Assembly (NCBI RefSeq): GCF_900696045.1 | Contig: NZ_LR216287.1 | Span: 2,709,854 to 2,773,853 of the forward strand | DNA length: 64,000 bases | Origin: Candidatus Nitrosocosmicus franklandus | GTDB taxonomy: Archaea > Thermoproteota > Nitrososphaeria > Nitrososphaerales > Nitrososphaeraceae | Direction of reading: 5' to 3' | Shown here: positions 19,179 to 27,968 of the stretch, piece by piece | Numbering within the stretch: position 1 is the first letter of the stretch | How the letters are laid out: every line of letters starts with the position of its first letter | Translations under genes and position numbers: made by a program | The notes under the pieces: generated by a model | Told to the model about the DNA's origin: nothing | What the model saw: the letters and a program-made list of their open reading frames with translations, nothing else | Database searches by the model: none

Positions 19179-20336
19179 ATGAATTCCAAAGCAAAATTAG
19201 GGATATCTGCTGCCATATTAATAGGAGTAATAGTATCATCCAACACGGGCTTTGATTGGTCCGTATTGTCTGGTCAAATTTCAAATACAATTCAATCTAA
19301 TGATGGAGGTAGTGATTTGCAATCTGATACGTTGAATATAGGATACTTTCCCAACGTTAACTTAGCCCAAGCGATAATAGGAATTGGAACAGGAAATATT
19401 AGCAAATCAATTACGGAGTCTATCGAAGACAGAAATTTTACGATTAATGCACGAGCTTTTAATTCAGGTCCTTCAATGGTTGACGCTTTGTATTCTGGTC
19501 GGATAGATGTTGCGTATATTGGTCCGAATAATATAATCGATGGATTCATACTTTCTGGAGCTGACGGTTTGCGAATTATATCTGGTGTTTCAAGCGGAGG
19601 TACTTCCTTTGTCGTAAGAAATGAATCGGGAATAGAATCAGTTAATGATCTAGGGGGGAAAAAGTTTGCAACACCACAATTAGGTAATACACAGGATGTG
19701 GCTTTGAGAAAATACTTGGTAGATAGTGGTTATAATACCATTGATAATGGAGGAAACGTAACCATTGTTGCATTAAAACCAGGTGATATCATATCTCAGT
19801 TTCAAAATAAAGAAATTGATGGTGCATGGGTCCCAGAACCTATAACTACTATCTTAGAACAACAATCAAATGCAAAAATTCTGGTTGACGAGAGGGATTT
19901 GTGGCCCGACGGTAAGTTTGTTACTGGCAACATAATTGTCAGAACAGATTACTTGAGAGATAATCCCGACGTAATCAAAAGGTTACTTGAAGCTCATGTG
20001 GATGAGACATTGTGGATAAACGAAAAACTACTCAAAACTGACGACAATAGTCCGGATGAGAACAAGGTATCTACACTCGTAATGGCGTTTAATAATGGAT
20101 TGAAAAATTTGACCGGAAAAACGTTTCCTGATAATCAGCTGTCAGAAGCACTATCCAGGATAGAATTTACAAACGATCCGTTATCTGACTCGTTATTGAA
20201 GATTACTGACTTGACCTACCAGTTTGGCTTCATTAAAAAAGGATCAGGCTGGAATGACGAATTTCAAGAATTGTACGATCTTACATTATTAAATGAAGTG
20301 CTAAGCGAGAAAGGATTACAAGCCATAAACAAATGA
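19179..20336 (+). CDS. ABC transporter solute-binding protein, SsuA/THI5-like (copy A)
   Basis: About 385 residues from ATG 19179 (MNSKAKLG). The frame starts at 19098, but the later ATG begins a proper export signal (ISAAILIGVIVSS). The mature part starts TLNIGYFPNVNLAQAIIGIG, the family's first strand and ligand-binding loop, and continues with GRIDVAYIGPNN and DGAWVPEPIT, residues that line the substrate cleft in SsuA/NrtA proteins. Two stretches of its DNA are identical to copy B. It captures the substrate outside the membrane and delivers it to the permease. Confidence 0.88.
   Translation: MNSKAKLGISAAILIGVIVSSNTGFDWSVLSGQISNTIQSNDGGSDLQSDTLNIGYFPNVNLAQAIIGIGTGNISKSITESIEDRNFTINARAFNSGPSMVDALYSGRIDVAYIGPNNIIDGFILSGADGLRIISGVSSGGTSFVVRNESGIESVNDLGGKKFATPQLGNTQDVALRKYLVDSGYNTIDNGGNVTIVALKPGDIISQFQNKEIDGAWVPEPITTILEQQSNAKILVDERDLWPDGKFVTGNIIVRTDYLRDNPDVIKRLLEAHVDETLWINEKLLKTDDNSPDENKVSTLVMAFNNGLKNLTGKTFPDNQLSEALSRIEFTNDPLSDSLLKITDLTYQFGFIKKGSGWNDEFQELYDLTLLNEVLSEKGLQAINK
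19629..19762 (+). repeat. 134-bp identical tract, copy A
   Basis: Identical to 21099-21232 (offset 1470), including the six-G run, with mismatches starting directly outside (19625, 19628 and after 19762). Confidence 0.88.
19896..20020 (+). repeat. 125-bp identical tract, copy A
   Basis: Identical to 21366-21490 at the same offset of 1470. The 133 bases between the two tracts have the same length in both genes but clearly different sequence. Confidence 0.88.
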
Positions 20337-20651
20337 TTATAGTATTCTTCTCTGCCAACCAATTTCTCCTCCATTTGTTTCACTAGCCACATTAAGTGGC
20401 AACTTCTAACAATAATCTGATTTAATAACTCAATCGTTCGTTGTTCAAAAATAGCCTAGAACAATATTAACAAAGTATTTTTTGTTTTCTGAAATTATTG
20501 AACTTTATTATTTGTCGTTTTTTTCTGATGTAGATATATACACCACATCGTCATTTTCGGTCGATGTTTTTTATGTGCTTAAATTACATAATTTCTTGAA
20601 AAATAGCGCATTAAAAATGAATAATAAATAACATGGAAGTAATATTAGTCA
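20337..20651. other. Intergenic with small hairpin after binding protein A
   Basis: A 5-bp stem GCCAC/GTGGC with loop ATTAA lies at 20386-20400; it may end the upstream transcript. The rest is an AT-rich leader for binding protein B. No gene seen. Confidence 0.35.
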
Positions 20652-21845
20652 ATGAATAAACTTATCAAAAAACCTTTATTCAATGGACCGAGGGATCATA
20701 ACCAAAAGAAGAGATCTCTTTCTATTGCAATGGTAATGGTTATTACTGCGGCTGTACTAATTGCTGCACCAATATCTGTAGCTAATGCACAATCTGCAGG
20801 AAGTTCACAAAAGACATTAAGGATCGGATATTTTCCAAATATCACACATTCACAAGCGGTTATTGGACTAAATAACGGCGATTTTCAAGAAATTCTAGGA
20901 GACAATGTCACTGTTGAAACATTTAGATTTAATGCAGGTCCTTCAGCAATAGAATCTTTACTTGCAGGTAGAATCGATGTTACCTACATTGGTCCTAATC
21001 CAGCTATCAACGGATACCTTCTTTCAAATGGCGAGGATGTAAGAGTAATAGCCGGATCTTCTAGTGGCGGTGCATCCTTTGTCGTAAGAAATGACTCTGG
21101 AATAGAATCAGTTAATGATCTAGGGGGGAAAAAGTTTGCAACACCACAATTAGGTAATACACAGGATGTGGCTTTGAGAAAATACTTGGTAGATAGTGGT
21201 TATAATACCATTGATAATGGAGGAAACGTAACTGTCCTTCCGATAGCCAATGCAGACATCTTAACCGTTTTTCTAAAAGGGGAAATCGATGGTGCATGGG
21301 TTCCTGAGCCATGGGCAACTAGATTAATCCAAGAAGCTGGAGGGAAAGTATTATTAGACGAAAGAGATTTGTGGCCCGACGGTAAGTTTGTTACTGGCAA
21401 CATAATTGTCAGAACAGATTACTTGAGAGATAATCCCGACGTAATCAAAAGGTTACTTGAAGCTCATGTGGATGAGACATTGTGGATAAATAACAACACA
21501 GAGGAGGCTGCTCGAGAATTTAACACTCAGCTTCAAAAATTAACGGGCCAACAGATTGATCCCCAAGTACTTGCCAATGCCTACTCAAAATTGGATATAA
21601 CTTACGATCCATTAAAGTTAACACTATACAAGAGTGCCAATGATGCGTATGACCTTGGATTTATTGAAAAAGGAAAGGAAAGACCCAATCTTTCAGGAAT
21701 ATACGATACGACAATACTAAATGAAGTACTAGCTGAGAAGGGACTTGCTCTAATAGATGGACAAACAGCATCAACTACACCAGAAACTTCATCGTCAAGC
21801 AACGGGACATCATCTGGAGATGCAATAGCAGATATAGTCGCATAA
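20652..21845 (+). CDS. ABC transporter solute-binding protein, SsuA/THI5-like (copy B)
   Basis: 397 residues with a clean signal peptide: Lys/Arg-rich start, core SIAMVMVITAAVLIAAPISV, A-N-A-Q cleavage site. The mature part begins TLRIGYFPNITHSQAVIGL and has GRIDVTYIGPNP and DGAWVPEPWA in the ligand cleft. The last 25 residues are a Ser/Thr/Gly-rich tail that could be a surface linker. The gene is separated from copy A by 315 bases and may have its own promoter. The differing cleft residues (PNN versus PNP, PIT versus PWA) suggest that A and B differ in ligand or affinity. Confidence 0.9.
   Translation: MNKLIKKPLFNGPRDHNQKKRSLSIAMVMVITAAVLIAAPISVANAQSAGSSQKTLRIGYFPNITHSQAVIGLNNGDFQEILGDNVTVETFRFNAGPSAIESLLAGRIDVTYIGPNPAINGYLLSNGEDVRVIAGSSSGGASFVVRNDSGIESVNDLGGKKFATPQLGNTQDVALRKYLVDSGYNTIDNGGNVTVLPIANADILTVFLKGEIDGAWVPEPWATRLIQEAGGKVLLDERDLWPDGKFVTGNIIVRTDYLRDNPDVIKRLLEAHVDETLWINNNTEEAAREFNTQLQKLTGQQIDPQVLANAYSKLDITYDPLKLTLYKSANDAYDLGFIEKGKERPNLSGIYDTTILNEVLAEKGLALIDGQTASTTPETSSSSNGTSSGDAIADIVA
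21099..21232 (+). repeat. 134-bp identical tract, copy B
   Basis: Partner of 19629-19762. Codes for the hinge-proximal segment from SGIESVNDLGG to NGGNV. Confidence 0.88.
21366..21490 (+). repeat. 125-bp identical tract, copy B
   Basis: Partner of 19896-20020. Codes for the segment from DLWPDGKFVTG to DETLWIN. Confidence 0.88.
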
Positions 21846-21948
21846 TCTACCCTTATTTTTTTAATCTGATTTACAACTTTTGTTTAAAACTATTATATAC
21901 AAATTAGACAGGTGAAAAATACAGAATCGCCAAGGTTTAGGAATCATG

Positions 21949-21972
21949 GTTTAAGAGGGGGTTTAAGAGGGG
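21949..21972. repeat. Tandem 12-bp direct repeat
   Basis: Two adjacent copies of GTTTAAGAGGGG between the end of binding protein B and the minus-strand membrane protein. Could be a regulatory or slippage-derived repeat; no function is evident. Confidence 0.6.
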
Positions 21973-22020
21973 CCATATCTAAATTGAACGAGAAAGTTTC
22001 TTCTTTATAAAGCAAAAATA

Positions 22021-22386
22021 TCACAAATTCGTTGAATTAGAAGATTGATCACCAGAGGCTTTAATATCATCGGATGTAGATGAAGAATTTCGCAATACTT
22101 CAATGTCCAAGATTTCAGTCTCTAAGGTTTCGGTCTCCAAATTTGGAGCCTTGGAAGAGTCCTCTTGATCTTGTGATTCCGATTTATCATCTTCACGGTT
22201 AATTTCTTCAAGTGTTCCATCGAAATCTCTACTCAGCGAACTGAATATCCCTTCGCTATTTTGATCAGTAACTTCATAAGCTATTATAAGGGGACAAATT
22301 GAGAGCAAATTTAATGTTGAAATGAAAATGAGGGAACCAAATAGAACCGTAAATACACCATATATTGGAAATCCATTTCTTGCCAA
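22021..22386 (-). CDS. Single-pass membrane protein with acidic extracellular tail
   Basis: 121 residues. One membrane segment at about residues 8-36 (YGVFTVLFGSLIFISTLNLLSICPLIIAY), then a strongly acidic Ser/Asp/Glu-rich tail with near repeats LETETLETEILDIEVL. The tail looks disordered and may be exposed at the surface. No family recognised. Transcribed away from the beta-propeller gene, with which it shares an upstream region of about 140 bases. Confidence 0.55.
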   Translation of the reverse strand: MARNGFPIYGVFTVLFGSLIFISTLNLLSICPLIIAYEVTDQNSEGIFSSLSRDFDGTLEEINREDDKSESQDQEDSSKAPNLETETLETEILDIEVLRNSSSTSDDIKASGDQSSNSTNL

Positions 22387-22524
22387 TTATAGTTGACAAT
22401 TTATACTAATAGAATTCAAGATATATTTGTTAAGAAGAATTCATTAGTAAGAATCGTATCTATTTATTCACTGTAACAACTTTTGATTCAAAAAAATTAT
22501 AATTGATTAAATTGCAGTCATCCT

Positions 22525-24219
22525 GTGAAGATATTTTTTGGTTTATTGTGCTTCATAGTATTATTAACAATTCTAACCTCATTTCCAGTTCAAGATTTAT
22601 CCGTATTTCTTAATTATCAACAGCTTTATAGACCATTTTTAGATGACACCATCAGTAGTAGTAGGAGTAGTAGCAGCAATATTAACCCCACATGGTTTAC
22701 AATTGGCTCCGCTTTTGGTCAAGAATCTGGAAGAAACTTTGTTGCTGGGTTCTATACGGGTAGTTATCCTATTGGTGTTGCAATTAATCCCCTGACAGAC
22801 AAGGTTTATGTTGCAAACCAGTACTCAAATACTGTTTCAGTATATGATGCAAAAACTGACAAGTTAATCAAGACAATTCCTGCAGGTACCTTTCCGTATG
22901 GTGTCGATGCAAATCCATACAATAATAGGATCTATGTAACCAATAGGGGTTCAGATGATTTAACCGTAATAGACGGTGCTACTGATTCGGTTATTGATAA
23001 TATTGCAGTTGGCAAATCACCTGTTCAAGTAACAGTAGACCAGGCAAGCAGTTGGGTATATGTTACCAACATCGATTCTAATTCTGTTTCGGTGATTGAC
23101 GGAATTACAAACGTAGTAAAAAGCACGATTAATGGTATAGACACCCCATATGGGATAGGCGTTAATCCACTATCCAACAAGATTTACGTTTCAAATATTG
23201 CAAATTCGAACTTAACTGTCATTGATAAAGACAACTATGACTTTATCAAAAATATCGAGGTGCAAAAAGCTCCCGTTGGGATAGACATAAACGAAGAAAG
23301 GAACCTCATATACGTTGCTAATTACGGATCTGACTCAGTTTCAGTAATAAACGGTAGTGACGACAAGGTTATTTCCACATTACCTGTTGGAAAATCTCCT
23401 GTAGGATTGAAGGAAAATCCAATACTAGACAAACTATACGTTAGTAACATAGATTCTAATACTGTGAGTGTAATCAATGAATCAAATTTTGAGAAAGCCA
23501 AAGAGATTAAAGTAAACCCTTCTTCAATAATTGAAAGAGAAGTATATCCATATGCAATTCCCACAAACATCAAGTTTCCATTGATAGCTAGCTTTGTTGC
23601 AACAAACCCATTGACTAATTTTACATATGTTACCAACACTGCATCTAATACCATTTCTCTGATTAATGGGAAGAATGATGAAAGCATAGTTAGAATAGGC
23701 TTTAAAACACAGCCAGAGAATTCAGGATTCATAGAATGCAACGGGGTAAAAAACCTAAATCAGAATTCAACCATCATATCAACAAATAGTGAAGCAACAT
23801 GCAACGCGATTCCAGAGAGAGGCTATTTGTTTGATTCATGGTCTGGACTAGTATACAGTACGTCTAACCCTCTAAAATTCAATGCTTCTGAATATGGAAA
23901 CATAATTGCTAATTTTAGGCCAACATTATCGACGGAACAGTACATTTTTTTGATAGGAGGTATTACAGGAATGTCATCTGTACTATTGACCTGGTTTTTT
24001 AAGGGAGGACAACGCAGAAAATTCAACAAGTTTATCCAGATAACAAACAAGGCAATAGAGGATGCCGACGTAGGCGACAAAAAAGAAAGTATAATCAAGT
24101 TAGAAAATCTCAGGAGAGACATCTTTAATACGTACAGACGAGGTTCTCTAACAGATTTTCAGTTTGATTTTCTTGATAAACGTTTGATAAATTACATAAA
24201 TAAGATAAGTAATCTGTAG
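22525..24219 (+). CDS. Surface YVTN beta-propeller protein with C-terminal membrane anchor
   Basis: 564 residues starting at GTG 22525. A signal peptide (IFFGLLCFIVLLTILTSFPV) is followed by about seven YVTN/YncE-type repeats, seen as KVYVANQYSNTVSVYD, RIYVTNRGSDDLTVID, WVYVTNIDSNSVSVID and so on (about residues 80-390). Next comes a domain with NSGFIECNG and ERGYLFDSWSG, resembling the divergent InlB B-repeat domain that often follows such propellers (about 395-475). A membrane helix (EQYIFLIGGITGMSSVLLTWFF) follows and then a basic, helical cytoplasmic tail of about 75 residues. The layout is an outside sensor or adhesin tethered to a cytoplasmic part. The role is unknown; YVTN proteins often act in surface binding or metal-linked redox contexts. 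Confidence 0.85.
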   Translation: MKIFFGLLCFIVLLTILTSFPVQDLSVFLNYQQLYRPFLDDTISSSRSSSSNINPTWFTIGSAFGQESGRNFVAGFYTGSYPIGVAINPLTDKVYVANQYSNTVSVYDAKTDKLIKTIPAGTFPYGVDANPYNNRIYVTNRGSDDLTVIDGATDSVIDNIAVGKSPVQVTVDQASSWVYVTNIDSNSVSVIDGITNVVKSTINGIDTPYGIGVNPLSNKIYVSNIANSNLTVIDKDNYDFIKNIEVQKAPVGIDINEERNLIYVANYGSDSVSVINGSDDKVISTLPVGKSPVGLKENPILDKLYVSNIDSNTVSVINESNFEKAKEIKVNPSSIIEREVYPYAIPTNIKFPLIASFVATNPLTNFTYVTNTASNTISLINGKNDESIVRIGFKTQPENSGFIECNGVKNLNQNSTIISTNSEATCNAIPERGYLFDSWSGLVYSTSNPLKFNASEYGNIIANFRPTLSTEQYIFLIGGITGMSSVLLTWFFKGGQRRKFNKFIQITNKAIEDADVGDKKESIIKLENLRRDIFNTYRRGSLTDFQFDFLDKRLINYINKISNL

Positions 24220-24250
24220 ACAGTTACGTGTTCAGTGTGACTATCTACAG
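24214..24250 (+). terminator. Hairpin overlapping the stop of the YVTN gene
   Basis: CTGTAGA (24214-24220) pairs with TCTACAG (24244-24250), with further AGT/ACT pairing after one mismatch. The stem contains the TAG stop. It may end or protect the transcript; T-run termination is not obvious. Confidence 0.35.
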
Positions 24251-24450
24251 AATGACCCATTGAAGAATGCTCCAAATTGTGGTTGCTTGCTTTATCATCC
24301 CTCGATTTTGATAAAATACACCGACTGGCTAGCTCCTTTGAACCTTTTTCTTTTAAAGGCACAGAACTTACTAGACCTCAAGCATTATCATAGTGACTCC
24401 TTTAAGATGATAAAAAAGCATGGTACTCTGATATTAAAATCAAGTCATGA

Positions 24451-25139
24451 GGTTTGAGGGCTCTGTTCAGTTAACGATAAGCCTATAGCTTGAAAGCATT
24501 CCATTTCTTTTATGCTTACTAGAAACAGAACGCCTTCAAAGTATGTATATTATGGGTTGCATTTGTACTTTTCAGGCCTATCCTTAAGGAAAGCCTCGGA
24601 AAGATTATCTCAGATATACAAGAGAAATCACGTTTCCATCTGGAATTGGATTCAAAAGTACAAGCCTCAAAAGCTAAGTCAACTAGAAGAAGAGTTCTAG
24701 AGTATATAATAGATGAGACCATGTTGAATGTGGGATCAGAGTTTGTCTGGCTCTGGGTTGCAACTGAACCAGACAGAAAACAGGCAAATTCTCGCACTGT
24801 CTATCTCTAAAGAAAGAAACATGTTTGTAGCTGAAAGATTCATTTCAGGTTTAGTCAAGATTCATGGAATTCATCCAGTTTCGACTGATGATAGAGGTAC
24901 TTGGTATCCAATGGCCTGTAGATTCTTAAATCTCGATCATCACATTCATTCCTCTCTTGAGAAAAGTCTGATTGAAAGAAAGATGCAATACATAAAGGAT
25001 AGAACCGAAAGTTTCGATGACTACTTTCCTTGTAGAATAAAGAACTGCAAGTTAAAGCATGTACGGAATTGGCTGCGGCTCTTTGTAGACTATCATAACA
25101 ATGAAATAAAACATATTAAGTGAACAGAGCCGGTTTGAG
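24451..25139. mobile_element. IS6-like insertion sequence with 8-bp target duplication, decayed
   Basis: The element spans 24459-25131 (673 bp) with terminal inverted repeats GGCTCTGTTCA on the left and TGAACAGAGCC on the right, and is flanked by the direct repeat GGTTTGAG (24451-24458 and 25132-25139). An 8-bp duplication is characteristic of IS6/IS26-type elements and the encoded DDE transposase fits the DDE_Tnp_IS240 pattern. The insertion point is 17-24 bases before the uL1 start codon. Classification to family is by memory of motifs and duplication length. Confidence 0.8.
24512..25123 (+). pseudogene. IS6-like DDE transposase, two frameshifts
   Basis: Three frames give one transposase. 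The first (24512-24700) has the N-terminal helix-turn-helix (SGLSLRKASERLSQIYKRNH and HVSIWNWIQKY). After a shift near 24697, IIDETMLNVGSEFVWLW carries the first catalytic Asp. After a second shift near 24775, QILALSISKERNMFVAERF and STDDRGTWYP carry the second Asp, and the Glu lies in LIERKMQYIKDR. The family ending FVDYHNNE is present. All catalytic residues survive, so decay is recent, but the protein cannot be made without frameshifting. Confidence 0.8.
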
Positions 25140-25155
25140 GTAAAAACGATTTTAA

Positions 25156-25839
25156 ATGGCCTATGTGCGATTAAATGATATACTCATGTTTAACAATGAT
25201 CAATTAAAGGAGCTTGTAAAAAAGGCAAGAGAGGCCACTCCAAAAAGAAATTTTGCTCAATCAGCTGAATTAACTCTGGTACTTAAAGATATTGATGTAA
25301 AGAAAGGCTTTAACGTCAACGAGATAGTTGTTTTACCCAACCCAACGAAAGAAGGATCTTCACTTTGTATGCTTGCAACCGGAGACATGGGTTTACGTGC
25401 AAAGAAAGCAGGAGTTGATCAGGTAATGGAACCTGATACTCTCGATAGAATTGGGACAAATAAAAGAGAAGCTAGAAAAGTCGTTCGTTCTTATGACTTT
25501 TTTCTAGCAGATGCCACTTTAATGGCATCAGTTGGTCGTTCGTTAGGTCAATTTTTAGGTCCAAAAGGTAAAATGCCTACTCCCGTTCCCTATGGAGCAC
25601 CTATTGAAAATATTGCTTCAAGGCTTCGATCTTCTACAAGAATACGATCCAAAAATCAACTAAACATGTCAACCAAAATAGGCGACGAATCGATGACTGA
25701 TGAGCAACTAGCTGCAAATGCAAGCGCCGTCATTGCTTCAGTTGAAAAAAAACTCCCTCAAGGAGAGAAGAACTTTAGAAATGCCATCATTAAATTCACC
25801 ATGGGTAAAGCAATAAAAGCAAGTGCCCTTGGCAAATAA
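25156..25839 (+). CDS. rpl1: Large ribosomal subunit protein uL1
   Basis: 227-residue archaeal uL1, which forms the L1 stalk next to the E site and may also autoregulate its mRNA. Conserved LGPKGKMPTPVPYG (about residues 135-148) and the two-domain architecture are clear. The ATG at 25156 follows a GAGGT sequence 14 bases upstream; an ATG at 25186 (MFNNDQLKE) is an alternative close to the usual archaeal start. The gene is followed 18 bases later by uL10. uL11, which commonly precedes uL1, is absent here, and an insertion sequence sits directly upstream. Confidence 0.95.
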   Translation: MAYVRLNDILMFNNDQLKELVKKAREATPKRNFAQSAELTLVLKDIDVKKGFNVNEIVVLPNPTKEGSSLCMLATGDMGLRAKKAGVDQVMEPDTLDRIGTNKREARKVVRSYDFFLADATLMASVGRSLGQFLGPKGKMPTPVPYGAPIENIASRLRSSTRIRSKNQLNMSTKIGDESMTDEQLAANASAVIASVEKKLPQGEKNFRNAIIKFTMGKAIKASALGK

Positions 25840-25857
25840 TCTGTAGGGATAATTTAA

Positions 25858-26760
25858 ATGAGTCAAACAGCGGTAGTAAACAAATTAGCAAGGACTTCTT
25901 ACCCTGAAAGAAAAGTCCATCTTTACAATACTTTGCAGGAATTGGCAAAATCATATAATGTTATAGCTCTTTCCAGGATGACCAAGGTAAGATCTGCTCA
26001 ACTAATGGCAATAAGGAAGAAGTTCAAAAATGATATAAAAATTTTAATAGTAAAGAATAAAGTTGCTCAAAGAGCATTTGAGAAAATTTTTAAGGATGTT
26101 AAAGGTTTGGAGTTACTAAGTAAGGAACTCGAAGGTCAATGTGCACTCATGTTTACAAACTTGAGCCCTTTTAAATTAAATCTGACATTTGACAAGAACA
26201 AAATTTTCATGGCAGCCAAAGGTGGCGATATTGCCCCTAACGAATTGGTTATTCCTGCAGGAAATACCGGAATAAATCCTGGGCCTGTTTTGTCAGAATT
26301 TAAACAGGCTAATGTTCCTACTAAGATAGATCAGGGGACCATTTGGGTTTCAAAGGATACTGTAGTTGCAAAACCAGGAGATGTTATCTCACAAGAATTG
26401 GCTGCATTGTTGAGCAAACTGGACGTCAAACCAATTGAGGCAGGCATATCTATTAATTATGCAATTGCAGAAGGGTTAGAATTCAAAGATAAAGACCTCA
26501 AGATAGTGGTCCAAGATTATATAGATGAATTGGCAAAGTCATTCCAAGAAGCTCTGGCACTTTCAGTAGAAGCAGTTTATTTCACAAAGGAATCGACACC
26601 CTTGCTGTTGGTAAAGGCAAAACAACATGGATTATCTCTAGCAATAGAGGCAGGATATCTATCTCCAGAAAGTGTAGAGATGGTCATAGCCAAGGCCAAT
26701 GCCGTGGCTGCGAGCTTGTCTCAGCAACTAAACTCCAAGGGATATTCGACCCAAAACTAA
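25858..26760 (+). CDS. rpl10: Large ribosomal subunit protein uL10 (P0)
   Basis: 300-residue P-stalk base. The N-terminal domain binds 23S rRNA and uL11 (RKVHLYNTLQELAKSYNVIALS, VRSAQLMAIRKKF), the inserted archaeal/eukaryotic domain includes GNTGINPGPVLSEF, and the C-terminal helical spine (ALSVEAVYFTKES, GLSLAIEAGYLSPES) carries the sites for L12 dimers. The highly acidic tail with the factor-binding end common in archaeal P0 is not present here; the protein stops soon after the spine. Co-transcribed with uL1. Confidence 0.95.
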   Translation: MSQTAVVNKLARTSYPERKVHLYNTLQELAKSYNVIALSRMTKVRSAQLMAIRKKFKNDIKILIVKNKVAQRAFEKIFKDVKGLELLSKELEGQCALMFTNLSPFKLNLTFDKNKIFMAAKGGDIAPNELVIPAGNTGINPGPVLSEFKQANVPTKIDQGTIWVSKDTVVAKPGDVISQELAALLSKLDVKPIEAGISINYAIAEGLEFKDKDLKIVVQDYIDELAKSFQEALALSVEAVYFTKESTPLLLVKAKQHGLSLAIEAGYLSPESVEMVIAKANAVAASLSQQLNSKGYSTQN

Positions 26761-26964
26761 TTTATTTAGTTTCTAAAACCAATTTATTTAATTAACAGAA
26801 AAACTATTTGTTGCATTTGTTACTCTATATTAGATCAAAGTACAGAATTCATATACTTAGTTTTCTAACCTTCCTACAATATTAATTAAATTAAAATTAA
26901 AAAGTTTGAAAGGATTTTAGAGTTTGTTTTGCAAATAATAAATTTATGAGAAAAAATAAGGTAT

Positions 26965-27282
26965 CTAGCCAAAAAGGGATGAAAGCCCTTCGAGCGCTTC
27001 TTCCTCTTTTTTCTCTTCTTTCTTCTCTTCTTCTTTCGGAGCTGCACCTGAAGCAGCAGCAGCAGCACCTGATGGAGCGGCGCCTGTTGCAGGGGCTGCA
27101 GCGGCTATTGGAGCTGCTTTTAAGGCATCTTCAATATTAACTTCACTTAAAGCTGCAACTAAGGATTTAACTCTAACATCATCAGGTTCAACACCTGCAG
27201 ATTTTATTACACTTTTTACTTTATCTTCATTGATATCTTGCTTTAGTTTATGTAATAATAAAGCAGCATATACATATTCCAT
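26965..27282 (-). CDS. rpl12: Ribosomal protein L12 (P1), archaeal type
   Basis: 105 residues. N-terminal dimerisation and P0-binding helices ([36 protein letters not shown]), an Ala/Pro/Gly-rich hinge and a Lys/Glu-rich tail ending [10 protein letters not shown], the conserved translation-factor binding end. In most archaea this gene follows uL10 on the same strand; here it lies on the opposite strand, convergent with uL1-uL10, with about 200 bases between the stops. It starts 36 bases after the stop of the gene upstream of it (on the minus strand), which suggests co-transcription. Confidence 0.95.
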   Translation of the reverse strand: MEYVYAALLLHKLKQDINEDKVKSVIKSAGVEPDDVRVKSLVAALSEVNIEDALKAAPIAAAAPATGAAPSGAAAAASGAAPKEEEKKEEKKEEEALEGLSSLFG

Positions 27283-27318
27283 GATAAGAAAAATTTGATA
27301 TGTCCATAATATAAAACT

Positions 27319-27867
27319 TTATAAAATTTGAGAACTTCTTGCTACAGCATAAACATGTTCCTTTAGTTCTTGTGAGGTAAGAGAATTCATCCTATTTATC
27401 AAGATACTTCTGGCCTCCGATCTCTCATCTTCAGAAGCTGAATTAAAGTAATTGCTGAATAATTCATGCAAGCTCTCTTTTATCCAGCCATCTAAGACAA
27501 AATAGCGGTTTTCGTTTATGGGAATAATCTTATCAATACGTGGATCGACAACGTCGTCAAAATCTCCAGTATCTAACCTATCGATAATAAGGAAAATACA
27601 ATTGTTAGGGTCTGGATTATTTAATGCATCAATTGGCTTTCCTCTAGCCCTGCCAGCACGAACCCGTTCAATCAAACCAACTGGTCTCATGAATGTCCCC
27701 CTTACTCTATAAAGCTTATTGGCATCTGAAATAATTCTCCCGATTACCACGAAATTGGACGTATCATCTCTTTTGACTGCAAAGACAAAACTACCAGACT
27801 TTAGCTTAGACATTCCGAACATAGGTAAATTTACTGGTCTTAATAATATAATATTTACTAATACCAT
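27319..27867 (-). CDS. Conserved-looking protein of unknown function upstream of L12
   Basis: Up to 182 residues; a start at the later ATG (MFGMSKLKSG, about residue 16) is possible. It opens with beta-rich sequence (GSFVFAVKRDDTSNFVVIGRI, LYRVRGTFMRPVGLIERVRAG) and ends in charged helices (EDERSEARSILINRMNSL). The N-terminal half suggests a small OB/SH3-like beta barrel. I do not recognise the family. Its 36-base distance to rpl12 on the same strand suggests a shared transcript and a possible translation-related job. Confidence 0.7.
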   Translation of the reverse strand: MVLVNIILLRPVNLPMFGMSKLKSGSFVFAVKRDDTSNFVVIGRIISDANKLYRVRGTFMRPVGLIERVRAGRARGKPIDALNNPDPNNCIFLIIDRLDTGDFDDVVDPRIDKIIPINENRYFVLDGWIKESLHELFSNYFNSASEDERSEARSILINRMNSLTSQELKEHVYAVARSSQIL

Positions 27868-27968
27868 AAACAGGAGAATCCGTAGAATTTGTAATTAATT
27901 TATCATTTTAAGTAAATTATTCAATTACATTTATTAATGTAACCAATAATTATAAGGTTGAGTTAATC

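Noticed and set aside
24260-24457. 65-codon frame between the YVTN gene and the insertion sequence
   Set aside because: Composition looks random and it ends at the target duplication; no family features.
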